A DNA stretch of 64,000 nt from GCA-2698665 sp047611265 (GTDB lineage: Bacteria; Pseudomonadota; Gammaproteobacteria; GCA-002705445; GCA-002716945), in NCBI GenBank assembly GCA_047611265.1, contig JBLFWM010000004.1:39223-103222 (forward strand), written 5' to 3'. A program made the translations under genes and the position numbers. The first letter of the stretch is position 1, and each line of letters begins with the position of its first letter. Below the pieces are notes generated by a model, which was not told the DNA's origin, searched no databases, and saw nothing but the letters and a program-made list of their open reading frames with translations. Shown one piece after another: positions 9,732 through 18,218 of this stretch.

Positions 9732-9753
9732 AAAACCTGTTCTCGTCTTTCAA

Positions 9754-10104
9754 TTAATAAATATTCTTGGACTTATAGAAGACATAACCTAGTTGGGCTA
9801 AAGAAAATGCTATTATTATTTCTATGGCGACAAGATTTAAATGTACAATTCCTAAATAGAAACCAATTAAAACTAAAAATAACCTAAAAACAACGCTTTT
9901 CAATAACACCAAGGCGCTTCTTGCCTGTTCTTGCTCTGAAGCTGCTTTACCAGCTGCGTTTACACTACGTGCAAGGAGTAATGAATTTACTATTGACATA
10001 AAACCGCCATATAACGACGATAATATGTTAGCTGAGCCTAAACTCAAAAAAACAAGTGCTACAATTATAGAAATTGAGCCCTGATATATTATTACCCTTA
10101 ACAC
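9754..10104 (-). CDS. atpI: ATP synthase accessory protein AtpI
   Basis: Small membrane protein that helps assemble the c-ring and Fo. The 116-residue product has four hydrophobic segments and a charged loop around NAAGKAASEQEQARSA, matching the proteobacterial AtpI family; position before atpB supports it. The start is a GTG; the nearby ATG at 10120 is out of frame. It is the first gene after the promoter at 10155-10183. Sequence conservation in this family is low, so the call rests partly on context. Confidence 0.85.
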   Translation of the reverse strand: MLRVIIYQGSISIIVALVFLSLGSANILSSLYGGFMSIVNSLLLARSVNAAGKAASEQEQARSALVLLKSVVFRLFLVLIGFYLGIVHLNLVAIEIIIAFSLAQLGYVFYKSKNIY

Positions 10105-10125
10105 TTTTGATGTTCACCATGAAGC

Positions 10126-10147
10126 AAAAAACCACTACCTTAATGGT
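10126..10147 (-). terminator. Hairpin plus U-run between parB and atpI
   Basis: Read on the minus strand, ACCATT-AAGGT-AGTGGT forms a 6-bp stem with one G-U pair and a 5-base loop. It is followed directly by six T. It could end parAB transcription. It also begins within a few bases of the predicted atp transcription start, so the atp mRNA would carry it as a 5-prime hairpin. The stem is short, so strength is uncertain. Confidence 0.45.
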
Positions 10148-10154
10148 CATGAGT

Positions 10155-10183
10155 ATTATAGAGGACAATTATGTTTAGTTCAA
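10155..10183 (-). promoter_or_regulatory. Sigma70-type promoter of the atp operon
   Basis: On the minus strand a TTGAAC -35 box (10178-10183) is separated by exactly 17 bases from a perfect TATAAT -10 box (10155-10160). The predicted start is near 10148, about 45 bases before the atpI GTG. This is the best promoter match I found in the window and stands where transcription of the ATP synthase operon must begin. Confidence 0.75.
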
Positions 10184-10207
10184 TTTATATACAGAAAAAT
10201 ATAGAAA

Positions 10208-11083
10208 TCAATTTTTTTTAAATTTAGCCACAATTCCTTGTAATTCGTTCAGGCTCTTGTATTTTATTTCTATCTTGCCAGCGCCCGCAGCATTGTGGTT
10301 TATTTTAATATCTGCAGCCAAATACTCAGAAAGCTCTTTTTCTAAAGAAACTGTGTCATGATCAACATCTTTTGTTTGTTTGACAGGTTTCATCTTAAAA
10401 TTACGAACTAAAGCTTCAACAGCACGCACAGATAATTTTCTTGAAATAGCTTGTTTAATTATTGATTCTTGCAGGGTTGCATCAAGGGAAAGAACTGCTC
10501 TTGCATGGCCCATTTCAATTGAACCGGCAGCTAGTTTTAACTTAACATATTGAATAAGTTCATTTAGTCTCAAAATATTAGTAATATGTGATCTAGACTT
10601 TCCAGTATATTTCGCAATATCATCATGAGTCATGTCATATTCTGTGTTTAATTTATTAAGAGCTTCTGCCTCTTCAATGGCGTTTAGCTGTTCTCTTTGT
10701 ACATTTTCAACGATAGCAATCAGCGCTGATTCTTTATCAGTAACATCCATAACTATTGCATCAATCATGTCTTCTCTTATTGACTGCATTGCTCTCCATC
10801 TTCTCTCGCCAGCTATTAACTCATAACCATCCTTTCCTTTGCGGACTATTATTGGTGCTAGTTGGCCATTTTCCTTAATAGAGGAGGCCATTGATTCGAG
10901 AGATTCATTAAAGAATACTTGTCTTGGCTGATCTTTGTTTCTTGTAATCTTATCTACTGGAATAGATAAAATTCTCTGATTTGAATTCTCCTCATCAGTG
11001 CGGAGTGTTTGCGTATTTTTATTTACAGGTTTAGCGCTAAGTAGTGCTTCAAGACCTGAGCCCAAGGCTTTTCTTTTTGTCAT
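10208..11083 (-). CDS. parB: Chromosome-partitioning protein ParB
   Basis: Binds parS and spreads as a CTP-dependent clamp to organise the origin region. The N-terminal ParB domain has the CTP-site motifs GERRWRAM and ENVQREQLNAIEEA. A helix-turn-helix region (MTHDDIAKYTGKSRSHITN) recognises parS, and a C-terminal dimerisation segment ends the 291-residue protein. It lies downstream of parA. Two parS palindromes occur inside recF (21231-21246 and 21696-21711), so ligand and protein are both present near the origin. Confidence 0.96.
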   Translation of the reverse strand: MTKRKALGSGLEALLSAKPVNKNTQTLRTDEENSNQRILSIPVDKITRNKDQPRQVFFNESLESMASSIKENGQLAPIIVRKGKDGYELIAGERRWRAMQSIREDMIDAIVMDVTDKESALIAIVENVQREQLNAIEEAEALNKLNTEYDMTHDDIAKYTGKSRSHITNILRLNELIQYVKLKLAAGSIEMGHARAVLSLDATLQESIIKQAISRKLSVRAVEALVRNFKMKPVKQTKDVDHDTVSLEKELSEYLAADIKINHNAAGAGKIEIKYKSLNELQGIVAKFKKN

Positions 11084-11120
11084 AAGCTAAATATAACTCG
11101 GTATTGATTAGATGTATAGA

Positions 11121-11888
11121 TTACAGTTTTTCTTGTTTTAATATTTCACCTACTAAAGACAAATATGAAAGCGCCCCTTTTGAGCTTTTGTCATATTTAA
11201 TAACAGGAAGCCCATGACTTGGCGCCTCAGCAAGCGTAATGTTTCTAGGTATCATGGTTCTATAAAGTTTATCAGTAAAAAATTTTATAAGCTGTGCGCT
11301 TACATCAATGGCAAGATTATTTCTTGGATCAAACATTGTTCTTATAATCCCTTTTATCACAAGATTTTCATTGCTGCTGGATTTAATTGTATCAATGGTT
11401 GTCATAAGTTCACTTAGGCCCTGTAGAGCAAAAAATTCACATTGCACAGGAATAAGAACTCCCGTTGCAGCTGTTAAGGCATTTACCGTTAAGATGTTTA
11501 GGGATGGTGGGCAGTCAATAATTATATAATCAAACTTAGATTCATGTTCGGTCAAAATATTCTTTAACGTAAACTCTTTTGACTCAGAAGACAAAAGCAT
11601 TACCTCTGCTTCTGTTAGCTCAGGGGTCGCAGGTAAAATTGTGAACCCCAAATCATCAAGAGGCATCAAGCAACTTTCTATCTCATTTCTTCCTAAAAGG
11701 GCATCATTAATAGAATAATTTAAAGTGTGCGGGTCAACGCCGCATCCTCTTGTCGCGTTTGATTGCGGATCAAGATCTACAAGCAAAGTTTTTCTCTTGG
11801 TTTTAGCAAGACTCGCGCATATATTTATACATGAAGTTGTTTTACCTACACCGCCCTTTTGATTTACAACTGCCAGGACTTCCGTCAT
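11121..11888 (-). CDS. parA: Chromosome-partitioning ATPase ParA (Soj)
   Basis: Deviant Walker-type ATPase that moves ParB-parS complexes. The 255-residue protein has KGGVGKTT at residues 11-18, LVDLDPQSNATRGCG, and IIDCPPSLNILTVNAL. It lacks an N-terminal helix-turn-helix, so it is the chromosomal (short) type. The ATG overlaps the rsmG stop by one base (TAATG) and parB follows after 37 bases. A second ParA-like gene occurs at 25170, but this copy is the one paired with parB. Confidence 0.96.
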   Translation of the reverse strand: MTEVLAVVNQKGGVGKTTSCINICASLAKTKRKTLLVDLDPQSNATRGCGVDPHTLNYSINDALLGRNEIESCLMPLDDLGFTILPATPELTEAEVMLLSSESKEFTLKNILTEHESKFDYIIIDCPPSLNILTVNALTAATGVLIPVQCEFFALQGLSELMTTIDTIKSSSNENLVIKGIIRTMFDPRNNLAIDVSAQLIKFFTDKLYRTMIPRNITLAEAPSHGLPVIKYDKSSKGALSYLSLVGEILKQEKL

Positions 11889-12553
11889 TATGTAATCTCT
11901 AAAATATATCTGTTTGTATCAAAGTAAGGGGTTTCAATTTTTGTAATATCTATCTTTGCCTTTAAGCTATCGCAATGTTTATTCATATCATCTTTTAGAA
12001 TAAGTGCGTTTGAGCCTGTGAGTAAAAATATTTTTGAGGTAGCTCCCAAATTATTTCTGACCATATTAACAATATATGCCAGCTTTGCTTCAAATGATAA
12101 TTTAGACACCACCTTGTTGCTAAAGTTTTTGAAAATTACTGCTGCGGGACTTTCTGTTATTATCATTTTATTAATATCAGTCTTCACTATATCTATATTT
12201 TCTAACTTAAGTATTAGCTTAACATGTTCTAAAAACCTTATAGGATTATCTCTTCTATCTAACAGAGTAATATGGTCATCTGGCCTAAAAAAGGATAATA
12301 ATATCCCTGGTATTCCTGCTCCTGTACCAATATCTAGTAGCGGCCCCTTTGGAAGATGACTAAGCATAGAAAGCGAGTCAAAAAAATCTCTTTGTAAAAA
12401 ATACGTACGGTCACGCGTAGAAATTATATTATTTTGTTCATGCCACTTAAAAAGTAGCCTAAGATATTCTTCTACCGTCTCAATAACAGAATTATCAACA
12501 TTTAATGACAATGCCGTTAAAATCTTATCTAGTTCAGGGTCTGGTTTAATCAT
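11888..12553 (-). CDS. rsmG: 16S rRNA (guanine-N7) methyltransferase RsmG (GidB)
   Basis: Methylates N7 of G527 in 16S rRNA using SAM. The SAM-binding glycine-rich motif LLDIGTGAGIPGILLSF lies near residue 90, and N-terminal KWHEQNNIIS matches the family WN-x-x-N-L region. The 221 residues compare with about 207 in E. coli. It sits between mnmG and parA, the usual position of gidB. The TAATG overlap with parA suggests coupled translation. Confidence 0.94.
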   Translation of the reverse strand: MIKPDPELDKILTALSLNVDNSVIETVEEYLRLLFKWHEQNNIISTRDRTYFLQRDFFDSLSMLSHLPKGPLLDIGTGAGIPGILLSFFRPDDHITLLDRRDNPIRFLEHVKLILKLENIDIVKTDINKMIITESPAAVIFKNFSNKVVSKLSFEAKLAYIVNMVRNNLGATSKIFLLTGSNALILKDDMNKHCDSLKAKIDITKIETPYFDTNRYILEIT

Positions 12554-12597
12554 AGTGTTATTTGTGGGTTGGTGAGTAACAGGATAATAGCAGGTTT

Positions 12598-14472
12598 TTA
12601 TAAAGAGTGTTTTTTAATATATATTCTCAATAAAGAAATAATCGCAGGGGTTACTCCAGAAATTCTAGAAGCCTGGCCTAATGTGTCAGGCATAATTTCT
12701 GATAATTTTTCTTTTGCCTCGTTAGATAAACCTTTAATTTCGTTATAAATTATTTGCCCAGGAATTTTTATATTTTGTGTTTTTAAACTATTTAACACTT
12801 CTCGATCTTGTCTCTTCAGGTATCCTTCGTATCTTTCCTGTATTGCAACCAAGTGGCCAATATCTGAATTTATAGTTTCACCAAAAGATTCTAATCCCTG
12901 AATATCTTTATATCCAATATCAGACATTTTAAGTAAACTCTTCATTGTTTGGGCGTTCTTTAACTTAAGATTAAACTTTTTTTCTAAAATTGAAGAAACT
13001 TTGCTGGATGGTAATATTTTTATTTCCTCAAGCCTTTTGCTTTCGGCCTCAATCTTTTTAATTTTGTTTTGCAGAAATAACAATCTCTCGGTAGAGACAA
13101 CTCCGAGTTTATGACCAACAGCCGTTAATCTTTCGTCGGCATTATCTTCACGCAGTCTCAGCCTGTGTTCTGCTCTACTAGTGAACATCCTATAAGGTTC
13201 GGTCACGCCTAAAGTTACTAAGTCATCAATCATAACCCCTATATATGCTTGGTCTCTGTTAGGACACCACATCTCAATATTCCTGACAGAACAAGAAGCA
13301 TTAATTCCTGCAATTATTCCTTGGGCAGCAGCTTCCTCATATCCAGTAGTGCCATTGATCTGGCCAGCAAAAAATAAATTTTTAATTTTTTTAGTTTCTA
13401 AATATTTTGTAAGTCCACGCGGATCAAAGTAACTATACTCTATTGCATATCCGGGCTGGGTGATTTCACAGTTTTCTAATCCCTTAATTGTTCTTAAAAA
13501 ACTTAATTGAACATCTTCAGGCAAACATGTTGAAAGACCGTTGGGATATATCTCTTTGTCTGAAAGAGTTTCTGGCTCAAGGAAAACCTGGTGAGAGTCC
13601 TTGTCATAAAACCTCTCCACCTTGTCTTCAATAGAAGGGCAATATCGTGGTCCAACAGAATCTATAACTCCATTATACAGCGGTGACAAAGATTGATTAT
13701 CTTTGATAATTTTATGTGTTTTATTATTTGTATAAGTTATATGACATGGTGTTTCAGAGATAATATTTGGAGTCTGGCCATAATGATCATGCATATATGA
13801 TAGGCATGGCTTATTTTCATCGCTTCCTTGTTCTTCTAGTAAGGAATAGTCTATTGAGCTTTTTAAAATTCTTGGTGGCGTACCAGTTTTAAGACGCCCA
13901 AGAGAAAACCCATATTTTTTAAAAAAGTTTTCTAGTTCATTTGATGCATTATCGCCCAGTCTACCCGCAGAAAATGATTTATTTCCAACATGGATTTTAC
14001 CGCCAAGGAATGTTCCTGTTGTTAAAACAACCGTTTTTGCAAAAATTTTAACGCCATTAGACATGACCACTCCTTGAAGGGTTTCATTGTCTACAATAAT
14101 ATTAGACACCATGCCTTCTATAACACTAAGGTTTGTTTGAGCGTCAATTGCTTGCTGCATTTTTAACTTATAGGTATCTCTGCATGTTTGAATTCTTGTT
14201 GCTTGGACAGCCGGGCCTTTGCTAGCATTAAGCTTACGCCTCTGCAACGCAGAATAATCTGCAATTTTACAAATTAGGCCATCTAAAGCATCAACTTCTT
14301 TTGCCAAATGTGATTTACCTATCCCTCCAACAGCAGGGTTACAGCTCATCTGTCCAATGCTATCATGCTTCATGGTAACGAGAGCTACGCTAACATTTGC
14401 TCTTGCAGCAGCATGTGCAGCTTCACAACCTGCATGCCCTCCACCTATCACAATTACATCAAATTTTTTCAT
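12598..14472 (-). CDS. mnmG: tRNA uridine-34 carboxymethylaminomethyl modification enzyme MnmG (GidA)
   Basis: FAD- and NADH-dependent partner of MnmE that installs the cmnm5 group on U34 of certain tRNAs. The 624-residue protein has the FAD-binding GGGHAGCEAAHAAAR at residues 11-25 and GQMSCNPAVGGIGKSHL. RLKTGTPPRI, GQINGTTGYEEAAAQG and the C-terminal helical domain for MnmE binding also match. Length is close to E. coli (629). It is two bases downstream of mnmE, so the two partner proteins are co-transcribed. Confidence 0.97.
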   Translation of the reverse strand: MKKFDVIVIGGGHAGCEAAHAAARANVSVALVTMKHDSIGQMSCNPAVGGIGKSHLAKEVDALDGLICKIADYSALQRRKLNASKGPAVQATRIQTCRDTYKLKMQQAIDAQTNLSVIEGMVSNIIVDNETLQGVVMSNGVKIFAKTVVLTTGTFLGGKIHVGNKSFSAGRLGDNASNELENFFKKYGFSLGRLKTGTPPRILKSSIDYSLLEEQGSDENKPCLSYMHDHYGQTPNIISETPCHITYTNNKTHKIIKDNQSLSPLYNGVIDSVGPRYCPSIEDKVERFYDKDSHQVFLEPETLSDKEIYPNGLSTCLPEDVQLSFLRTIKGLENCEITQPGYAIEYSYFDPRGLTKYLETKKIKNLFFAGQINGTTGYEEAAAQGIIAGINASCSVRNIEMWCPNRDQAYIGVMIDDLVTLGVTEPYRMFTSRAEHRLRLREDNADERLTAVGHKLGVVSTERLLFLQNKIKKIEAESKRLEEIKILPSSKVSSILEKKFNLKLKNAQTMKSLLKMSDIGYKDIQGLESFGETINSDIGHLVAIQERYEGYLKRQDREVLNSLKTQNIKIPGQIIYNEIKGLSNEAKEKLSEIMPDTLGQASRISGVTPAIISLLRIYIKKHSL

Positions 14473-14474
14473 AA

Positions 14475-15812
14475 TTATTTACCAATACAAAAGTCTGAGA
14501 ATATTTTATCTAACAAATCCTCGTTGACATCTCCACCCATTATAGCAACTAAGCTAACATGGGCTAAGCGTAATTCCTCTGCCACTAACTCTAATTGTAG
14601 ATTATTGTTGCAATCAAGTGCCATGTAAAGGTTTTCTAAGCAAGATTTTAGATGTTCACGGTGACGCAATCTTGCTGTACCGGTTGTTTCATCATCTGGG
14701 ACACTATTCTCAGACAGCTTCCTTTTTAGATTATCCATGCCAAGATTTTTAGTTGTAGACACGTTAAAATAATTAACACCGCTTCTGCTTATCACTGCTG
14801 GGTCAGCTCCAGTAAGGTCAATTTTATTGTTAACAACCCAATAATTATTAATTTTATTTTCAATAATTAAAGCCTCATCCTCTTTATCAAAACCAACAAA
14901 ATCATCTACAACATATAAAACCAGGCTTGCTGTATTTATAGATTTTTTGGTAATTTCTATGCCTTGCAATTCTATACTGTCAGAAGTTTTTCTAAGCCCA
15001 GCCGTATCAATAATAGTAATATTATTTTTAGCAAGAACTACTTCGTGGTGAAGAGCATCTCTTGTGGTCCCGGGCATTGATGAAACTATTGATCCTTGCT
15101 CCCCAAGAAGAAGATTTGCGAGGGATGATTTTCCAACATTAGGTTTCCCGATGATTGTTATAATAGGTGTTTTATTAACTACTATCCCATTATCTACAGA
15201 CTTTATAAGTTTGCTTAACTTAGATATTAAAGAATTTATTGTATTAAAATTATTTTTGTTACTATTATCTGGAGAATCATCTTCCGGAAAATTAATACAA
15301 GCTTCAATATTTGCTCTAAGTATAAGCACTTCTTCAATTAATAGTTCTATGTTTTTTGAGAAGTTACCCTGAAGCGTAATCATTGCGGCTTTAGACGCGC
15401 TGATATGAGAAGCATTTATTAAATCTGCTATTGCTTCAGCTTGAACTAAATCAATTTTGTTATTTAAAAATGCTCTTTCGGTAAACTCGCCTGGTCTAGA
15501 AAGTCTTGCGTAAGTATCACAGATATTTTCTAAAATAAAATCCATTGTAATTGGATTACCATGTGACTGTATTTCTAACATGTCTTCGCCCGTATAAGAA
15601 GAGGGGCCTTTATAATAAATTACAATTACATCATCAATTAAAGCATTACTCTTATCATGTATTTTTACATTAGTTGCAAATCTTGGTTTAAGTTCGCGCC
15701 CTATAAAATCTTTAATTACTGTAAGTACATTTTTTCCTGACACTCTTATCACGCCTATAGCTGACTTCCCATGAGCTGTAGAAATTGCTGCTATTGTTTC
15801 TTTGGTCGTCAT
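14475..15812 (-). CDS. mnmE: tRNA modification GTPase MnmE (TrmE)
   Basis: Works with MnmG in the cmnm5U34 pathway, binding formyl-THF and GTP. The N-terminal TrmE domain contains GKSAIGVIRVSG and YTGEDMLEIQSHGNP. The GTPase domain has GKPNVGKSSLANLL (G1), a PGTTRDALH switch, DTAGLRKTSD (G3) and NKIDL (G4). The chain ends with the conserved CIGK motif whose Cys is essential in the family. Length is 445 residues (454 in E. coli). It lies five bases from yidC. Confidence 0.97.
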   Translation of the reverse strand: MTTKETIAAISTAHGKSAIGVIRVSGKNVLTVIKDFIGRELKPRFATNVKIHDKSNALIDDVIVIYYKGPSSYTGEDMLEIQSHGNPITMDFILENICDTYARLSRPGEFTERAFLNNKIDLVQAEAIADLINASHISASKAAMITLQGNFSKNIELLIEEVLILRANIEACINFPEDDSPDNSNKNNFNTINSLISKLSKLIKSVDNGIVVNKTPIITIIGKPNVGKSSLANLLLGEQGSIVSSMPGTTRDALHHEVVLAKNNITIIDTAGLRKTSDSIELQGIEITKKSINTASLVLYVVDDFVGFDKEDEALIIENKINNYWVVNNKIDLTGADPAVISRSGVNYFNVSTTKNLGMDNLKRKLSENSVPDDETTGTARLRHREHLKSCLENLYMALDCNNNLQLELVAEELRLAHVSLVAIMGGDVNEDLLDKIFSDFCIGK

Positions 15813-15817
15813 AGGGT

Positions 15818-17419
15818 TTAAGTAATTATTCTTTTATTAATAACATATTGTTGTGCTATTGAAAGAATATTATTTGTCACCCAATAAAGAACAAGCCCTG
15901 ATGGGAAAGTTGCGAATAAGAAAGTAAAAACAAAAGGCAAGGCAAGAAATATTTTTGCCTGCATTGGGTCAGTAGGAGCTGGATTCAGTTTTTGTTGAGC
16001 ATACATAGATATTCCCATGAGGACAGGTAAAATATACAATGGATCTGCGCTTGATAAATCTTCTATCCATCCAATAAAAGGTGCATGCCTCATCTCAACA
16101 CTTTCAATAATTACCCAATATAGGGCAATAAAAACAGGTATTTGAATAAGTATCGGCAAACAACCACCCAAAGGGTTTACTTTTTCTTCCTTATAGATTT
16201 TCATCAACGCCGCACTAAATTGTTTTTTATCATCCCCGTATCTTTCTTTCAAAGCATTCATTCTTGGCGTTAATTTTTTCATTTTAGCCATGGACTTATA
16301 ACTGGCCTCTGATAATTTGAAAAACACTATTTTAATCAAAATGGTGAGCATAATAATTGACCACCCCCAGTTGCCAAAAATTAAATGAATTTTTTCTAAA
16401 ATCCAAAAAAGTGGGGCTGCAAGAAAAGTTAGAACACCGTAATCAACTGTAAGCGCAAGACCAGGCGCTAAGTCTGTTATTTCAGCCTGAACTTTTGGCC
16501 CTATGTATAATTTACTATCAAAGGACTGAGATTCACCGGGAGACAAAGTAATGTAATTATCAACACTCCCAATTTGGTAACTGTTTTTATTGTCTTCAGA
16601 AAGCAATCTTGTGTAAATAGTTTTTGTGTCAGAGCCTTTCTCTGATGGCAGCCATGCAGTAAAAAAATAATGTTGGATCATACTTATCCAGCTTGTCTTT
16701 GCTTTTTTTAGAAAACTTTCATCTGCTATGTCTGAGAAATCAATTTTATTAAATTTGTCTTCACTGTCAAAATAAGCTGCGCCAGTATAAGTGTAAAGCA
16801 TTCCATTCCCTTCAGTCTCTTCACCACGGCTCAAAGTATTGTATTGTCTCCATTCAATTTTTTTGTTAGAAGTATTTTTAACTAGTTGTTGAACTTCAAC
16901 CAGATGACTATTTCTGGTAAACGTGTAGCTTTTAATAACCTCTGTTAAGCCAGACGAGGTTCCTTTGATAGATACTGTTAATTTATTATTATTCCCAAGA
17001 GAATATTTGCTTTTAACTGAAGTGTATTCTGTTGGAGCATCTAATTCTCGGCTCTGGACATTAGCAAGAGCAGTATAGCGTGATCCTTTTGTATTATTTA
17101 AAAGCTTAACTTTTTCATCAGAAGACCCAAAATATTTTAGGTATTTAAGCAGTTCTGAAGAAATTATAGCTCCGTCATTTAGGCTAATATCAACCTTCAG
17201 CGTGTCTGTTATTACTTCAATGCTTTTATTGAAACTAACCGGATTGCTTTTAATGATTTCTTGTTTTGGTTCTACATATGTTTGCTCGTTTATTGAGCTT
17301 GTCTCTGGGATATTTGGCTGCGAGTCAGTAATCGGCTGGCCACCGTCATTATTCGATGCGTCAAACAGTAAAATAAGAACTAGAAATAAAGAGCTATATA
17401 AAAATATTCTATTATTCAT
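15818..17419 (-). CDS. yidC: Membrane protein insertase YidC
   Basis: Inserts inner-membrane proteins, including ATP synthase c subunit, alone or with SecYEG. The first membrane helix (NNRIFLYSSLFLVLILLF) is followed by a large periplasmic beta-supersandwich. The C-terminal insertase core has TILIKIVFFKLSEASYKSMAK and NPLGGCLPILIQIPVFIALY. I placed the start at the ATG at 17419 (533 residues). An upstream in-frame GTG at 17467 would prepend 16 residues before the signal anchor and extend far into yidD. The chosen start overlaps yidD by 8 bases. Confidence 0.95.
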   Translation of the reverse strand: MNNRIFLYSSLFLVLILLFDASNNDGGQPITDSQPNIPETSSINEQTYVEPKQEIIKSNPVSFNKSIEVITDTLKVDISLNDGAIISSELLKYLKYFGSSDEKVKLLNNTKGSRYTALANVQSRELDAPTEYTSVKSKYSLGNNNKLTVSIKGTSSGLTEVIKSYTFTRNSHLVEVQQLVKNTSNKKIEWRQYNTLSRGEETEGNGMLYTYTGAAYFDSEDKFNKIDFSDIADESFLKKAKTSWISMIQHYFFTAWLPSEKGSDTKTIYTRLLSEDNKNSYQIGSVDNYITLSPGESQSFDSKLYIGPKVQAEITDLAPGLALTVDYGVLTFLAAPLFWILEKIHLIFGNWGWSIIMLTILIKIVFFKLSEASYKSMAKMKKLTPRMNALKERYGDDKKQFSAALMKIYKEEKVNPLGGCLPILIQIPVFIALYWVIIESVEMRHAPFIGWIEDLSSADPLYILPVLMGISMYAQQKLNPAPTDPMQAKIFLALPFVFTFLFATFPSGLVLYWVTNNILSIAQQYVINKRIIT

Positions 17420-17666
17420 GTGTTTTTGACCCAAGTTTTGGAATAGGGTCATAGCCATGACTGCCACCAGGGCGGCAACTAATTAATCTTTTTCCTGCGT
17501 AATAAAGACCTCTCAAAAGACCGTGTTCCTTAAGAGCTTCTAACGTATATTCTGAACAAGTCGGAATGTGCCTACAGTTTGACTGAAGCATAGGGGACAC
17601 AAATATTTGGTAACACCTAATAATTATAATTGGGATTGCTGTAGTAATTTTATTGATAGTTTCCAT
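17412..17666 (-). CDS. yidD: Membrane protein insertion efficiency factor YidD
   Basis: Small membrane-associated helper of YidC. The 84-residue protein shows the family pattern YQIFVSPML, CRHIPTCSEYTLEALKEHG and RLISCRPGGSHGYDPIP with conserved Cys residues. An N-terminal hydrophobic segment (TAIPIIIIRCYQIFV) suits membrane association. It overlaps rnpA by 43 bases in another frame and yidC by 8 bases, a compact arrangement also common elsewhere in Proteobacteria. Confidence 0.93.
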   Translation of the reverse strand: METINKITTAIPIIIIRCYQIFVSPMLQSNCRHIPTCSEYTLEALKEHGLLRGLYYAGKRLISCRPGGSHGYDPIPKLGSKTHE

Positions 17667-17971
17667 TCTTGCATAAGAATATCACTTATTTCATCTTTTT
17701 CAGAATAGATTTTTGAAGAAATTAATAAGAGGATGTCGAATGATCCTAGTTCTCCCAGGCAATCTCTAAAGCTCTCTCTGATGGTTCTACGAATTCTGTT
17801 TCTAATAACAGCCAGTTTCACTGCTTTTTTAGTAATTTGGATAGCAATTCTGGGTCGATCTAAATTATTGTTAAAGTATAATAAGCGGCAGTTTTTTTGC
17901 ACTATTTTATTAGCGTGCCTAAAACTACGCAAGGTGTTTGAAGAAACTTTAAGATATATGTTGTTATCCAC
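17624..17971 (-). CDS. rnpA: Ribonuclease P protein component RnpA
   Basis: Protein cofactor of the tRNA 5-prime processing ribozyme. The 115-residue basic protein contains the RNR signature AVIRNRIRRTIRESFR. RPRIAIQITKKAVKLA precedes it, as in the family. The start is a GTG nine bases after the rpmH stop. A perfect DnaA box (17964-17972) overlaps this start codon. Its 3-prime end overlaps yidD by 43 bases. Confidence 0.94.
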   Translation of the reverse strand: MDNNIYLKVSSNTLRSFRHANKIVQKNCRLLYFNNNLDRPRIAIQITKKAVKLAVIRNRIRRTIRESFRDCLGELGSFDILLLISSKIYSEKDEISDILMQEWKLSIKLLQQSQL

Positions 17972-17972
17972 A
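17964..17972 (+). promoter_or_regulatory. Perfect DnaA box TTATCCACA
   Basis: The nonamer TTATCCACA is an exact match to the strong E. coli R1-type DnaA box. It covers the GTG start codon of rnpA on the opposite strand, about 250 bases upstream of dnaA. It is the only perfect box I found near the origin. DnaA bound here could affect rpmH-rnpA expression or contribute to the origin. Confidence 0.6.
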
Positions 17973-17980
17973 ACAGAAAA

Positions 17981-18115
17981 CTAGGCGCAGAGTACAGCTC
18001 TGCCTTTTGCTCTTCTAGCGCTTAAAACAGCTCTACCAGCAACAGTGCTCATGCGAGACCTGAAACCATGTTTGCGTTTGCGCTTTATGTTGCTTGGTTG
18101 AAACGTTCTTTTCAT
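17981..18115 (-). CDS. rpmH: 50S ribosomal protein L34
   Basis: Encodes a 44-residue, very basic protein: it begins MKRTFQPSNIKRKRKHGFRS and continues with RMSTVAGRAVLSARRAKGR, the L34 signature. It is a component of the large ribosomal subunit. It is the first gene of the leftward rpmH-rnpA-yidD-yidC cluster and lies directly opposite dnaA across a 103-base divergent region, the classical bacterial arrangement at the origin. Confidence 0.97.
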   Translation of the reverse strand: MKRTFQPSNIKRKRKHGFRSRMSTVAGRAVLSARRAKGRAVLCA

Positions 18116-18218
18116 AATATTATTACCCGACCTGTATACTGCAAATTATATATTTCTTTGTCAATATATAATTTTGATTATTTTTGTGAGATATTAGTTT
18201 CTCAACTAGTGAAAAAAT
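18116..18218. promoter_or_regulatory. Divergent rpmH/dnaA intergenic region
   Basis: This 103-base AT-rich spacer must hold the promoters of rpmH (leftward) and dnaA (rightward). On the minus strand a perfect -35 TTGACA occurs (18159-18164 as TGTCAA on the plus strand). The best -10 candidates near 18135-18140 are poor matches, so I cannot fix the start. No DnaA-box consensus is visible inside. Gene direction switches from all-minus to plus here. Confidence 0.5.

Noticed and set aside
17420..17467. N-terminal extension of yidC from an upstream GTG
   Set aside because: It would place 16 non-conserved residues before the membrane anchor and extend far into yidD; the ATG at 17419 fits the family.
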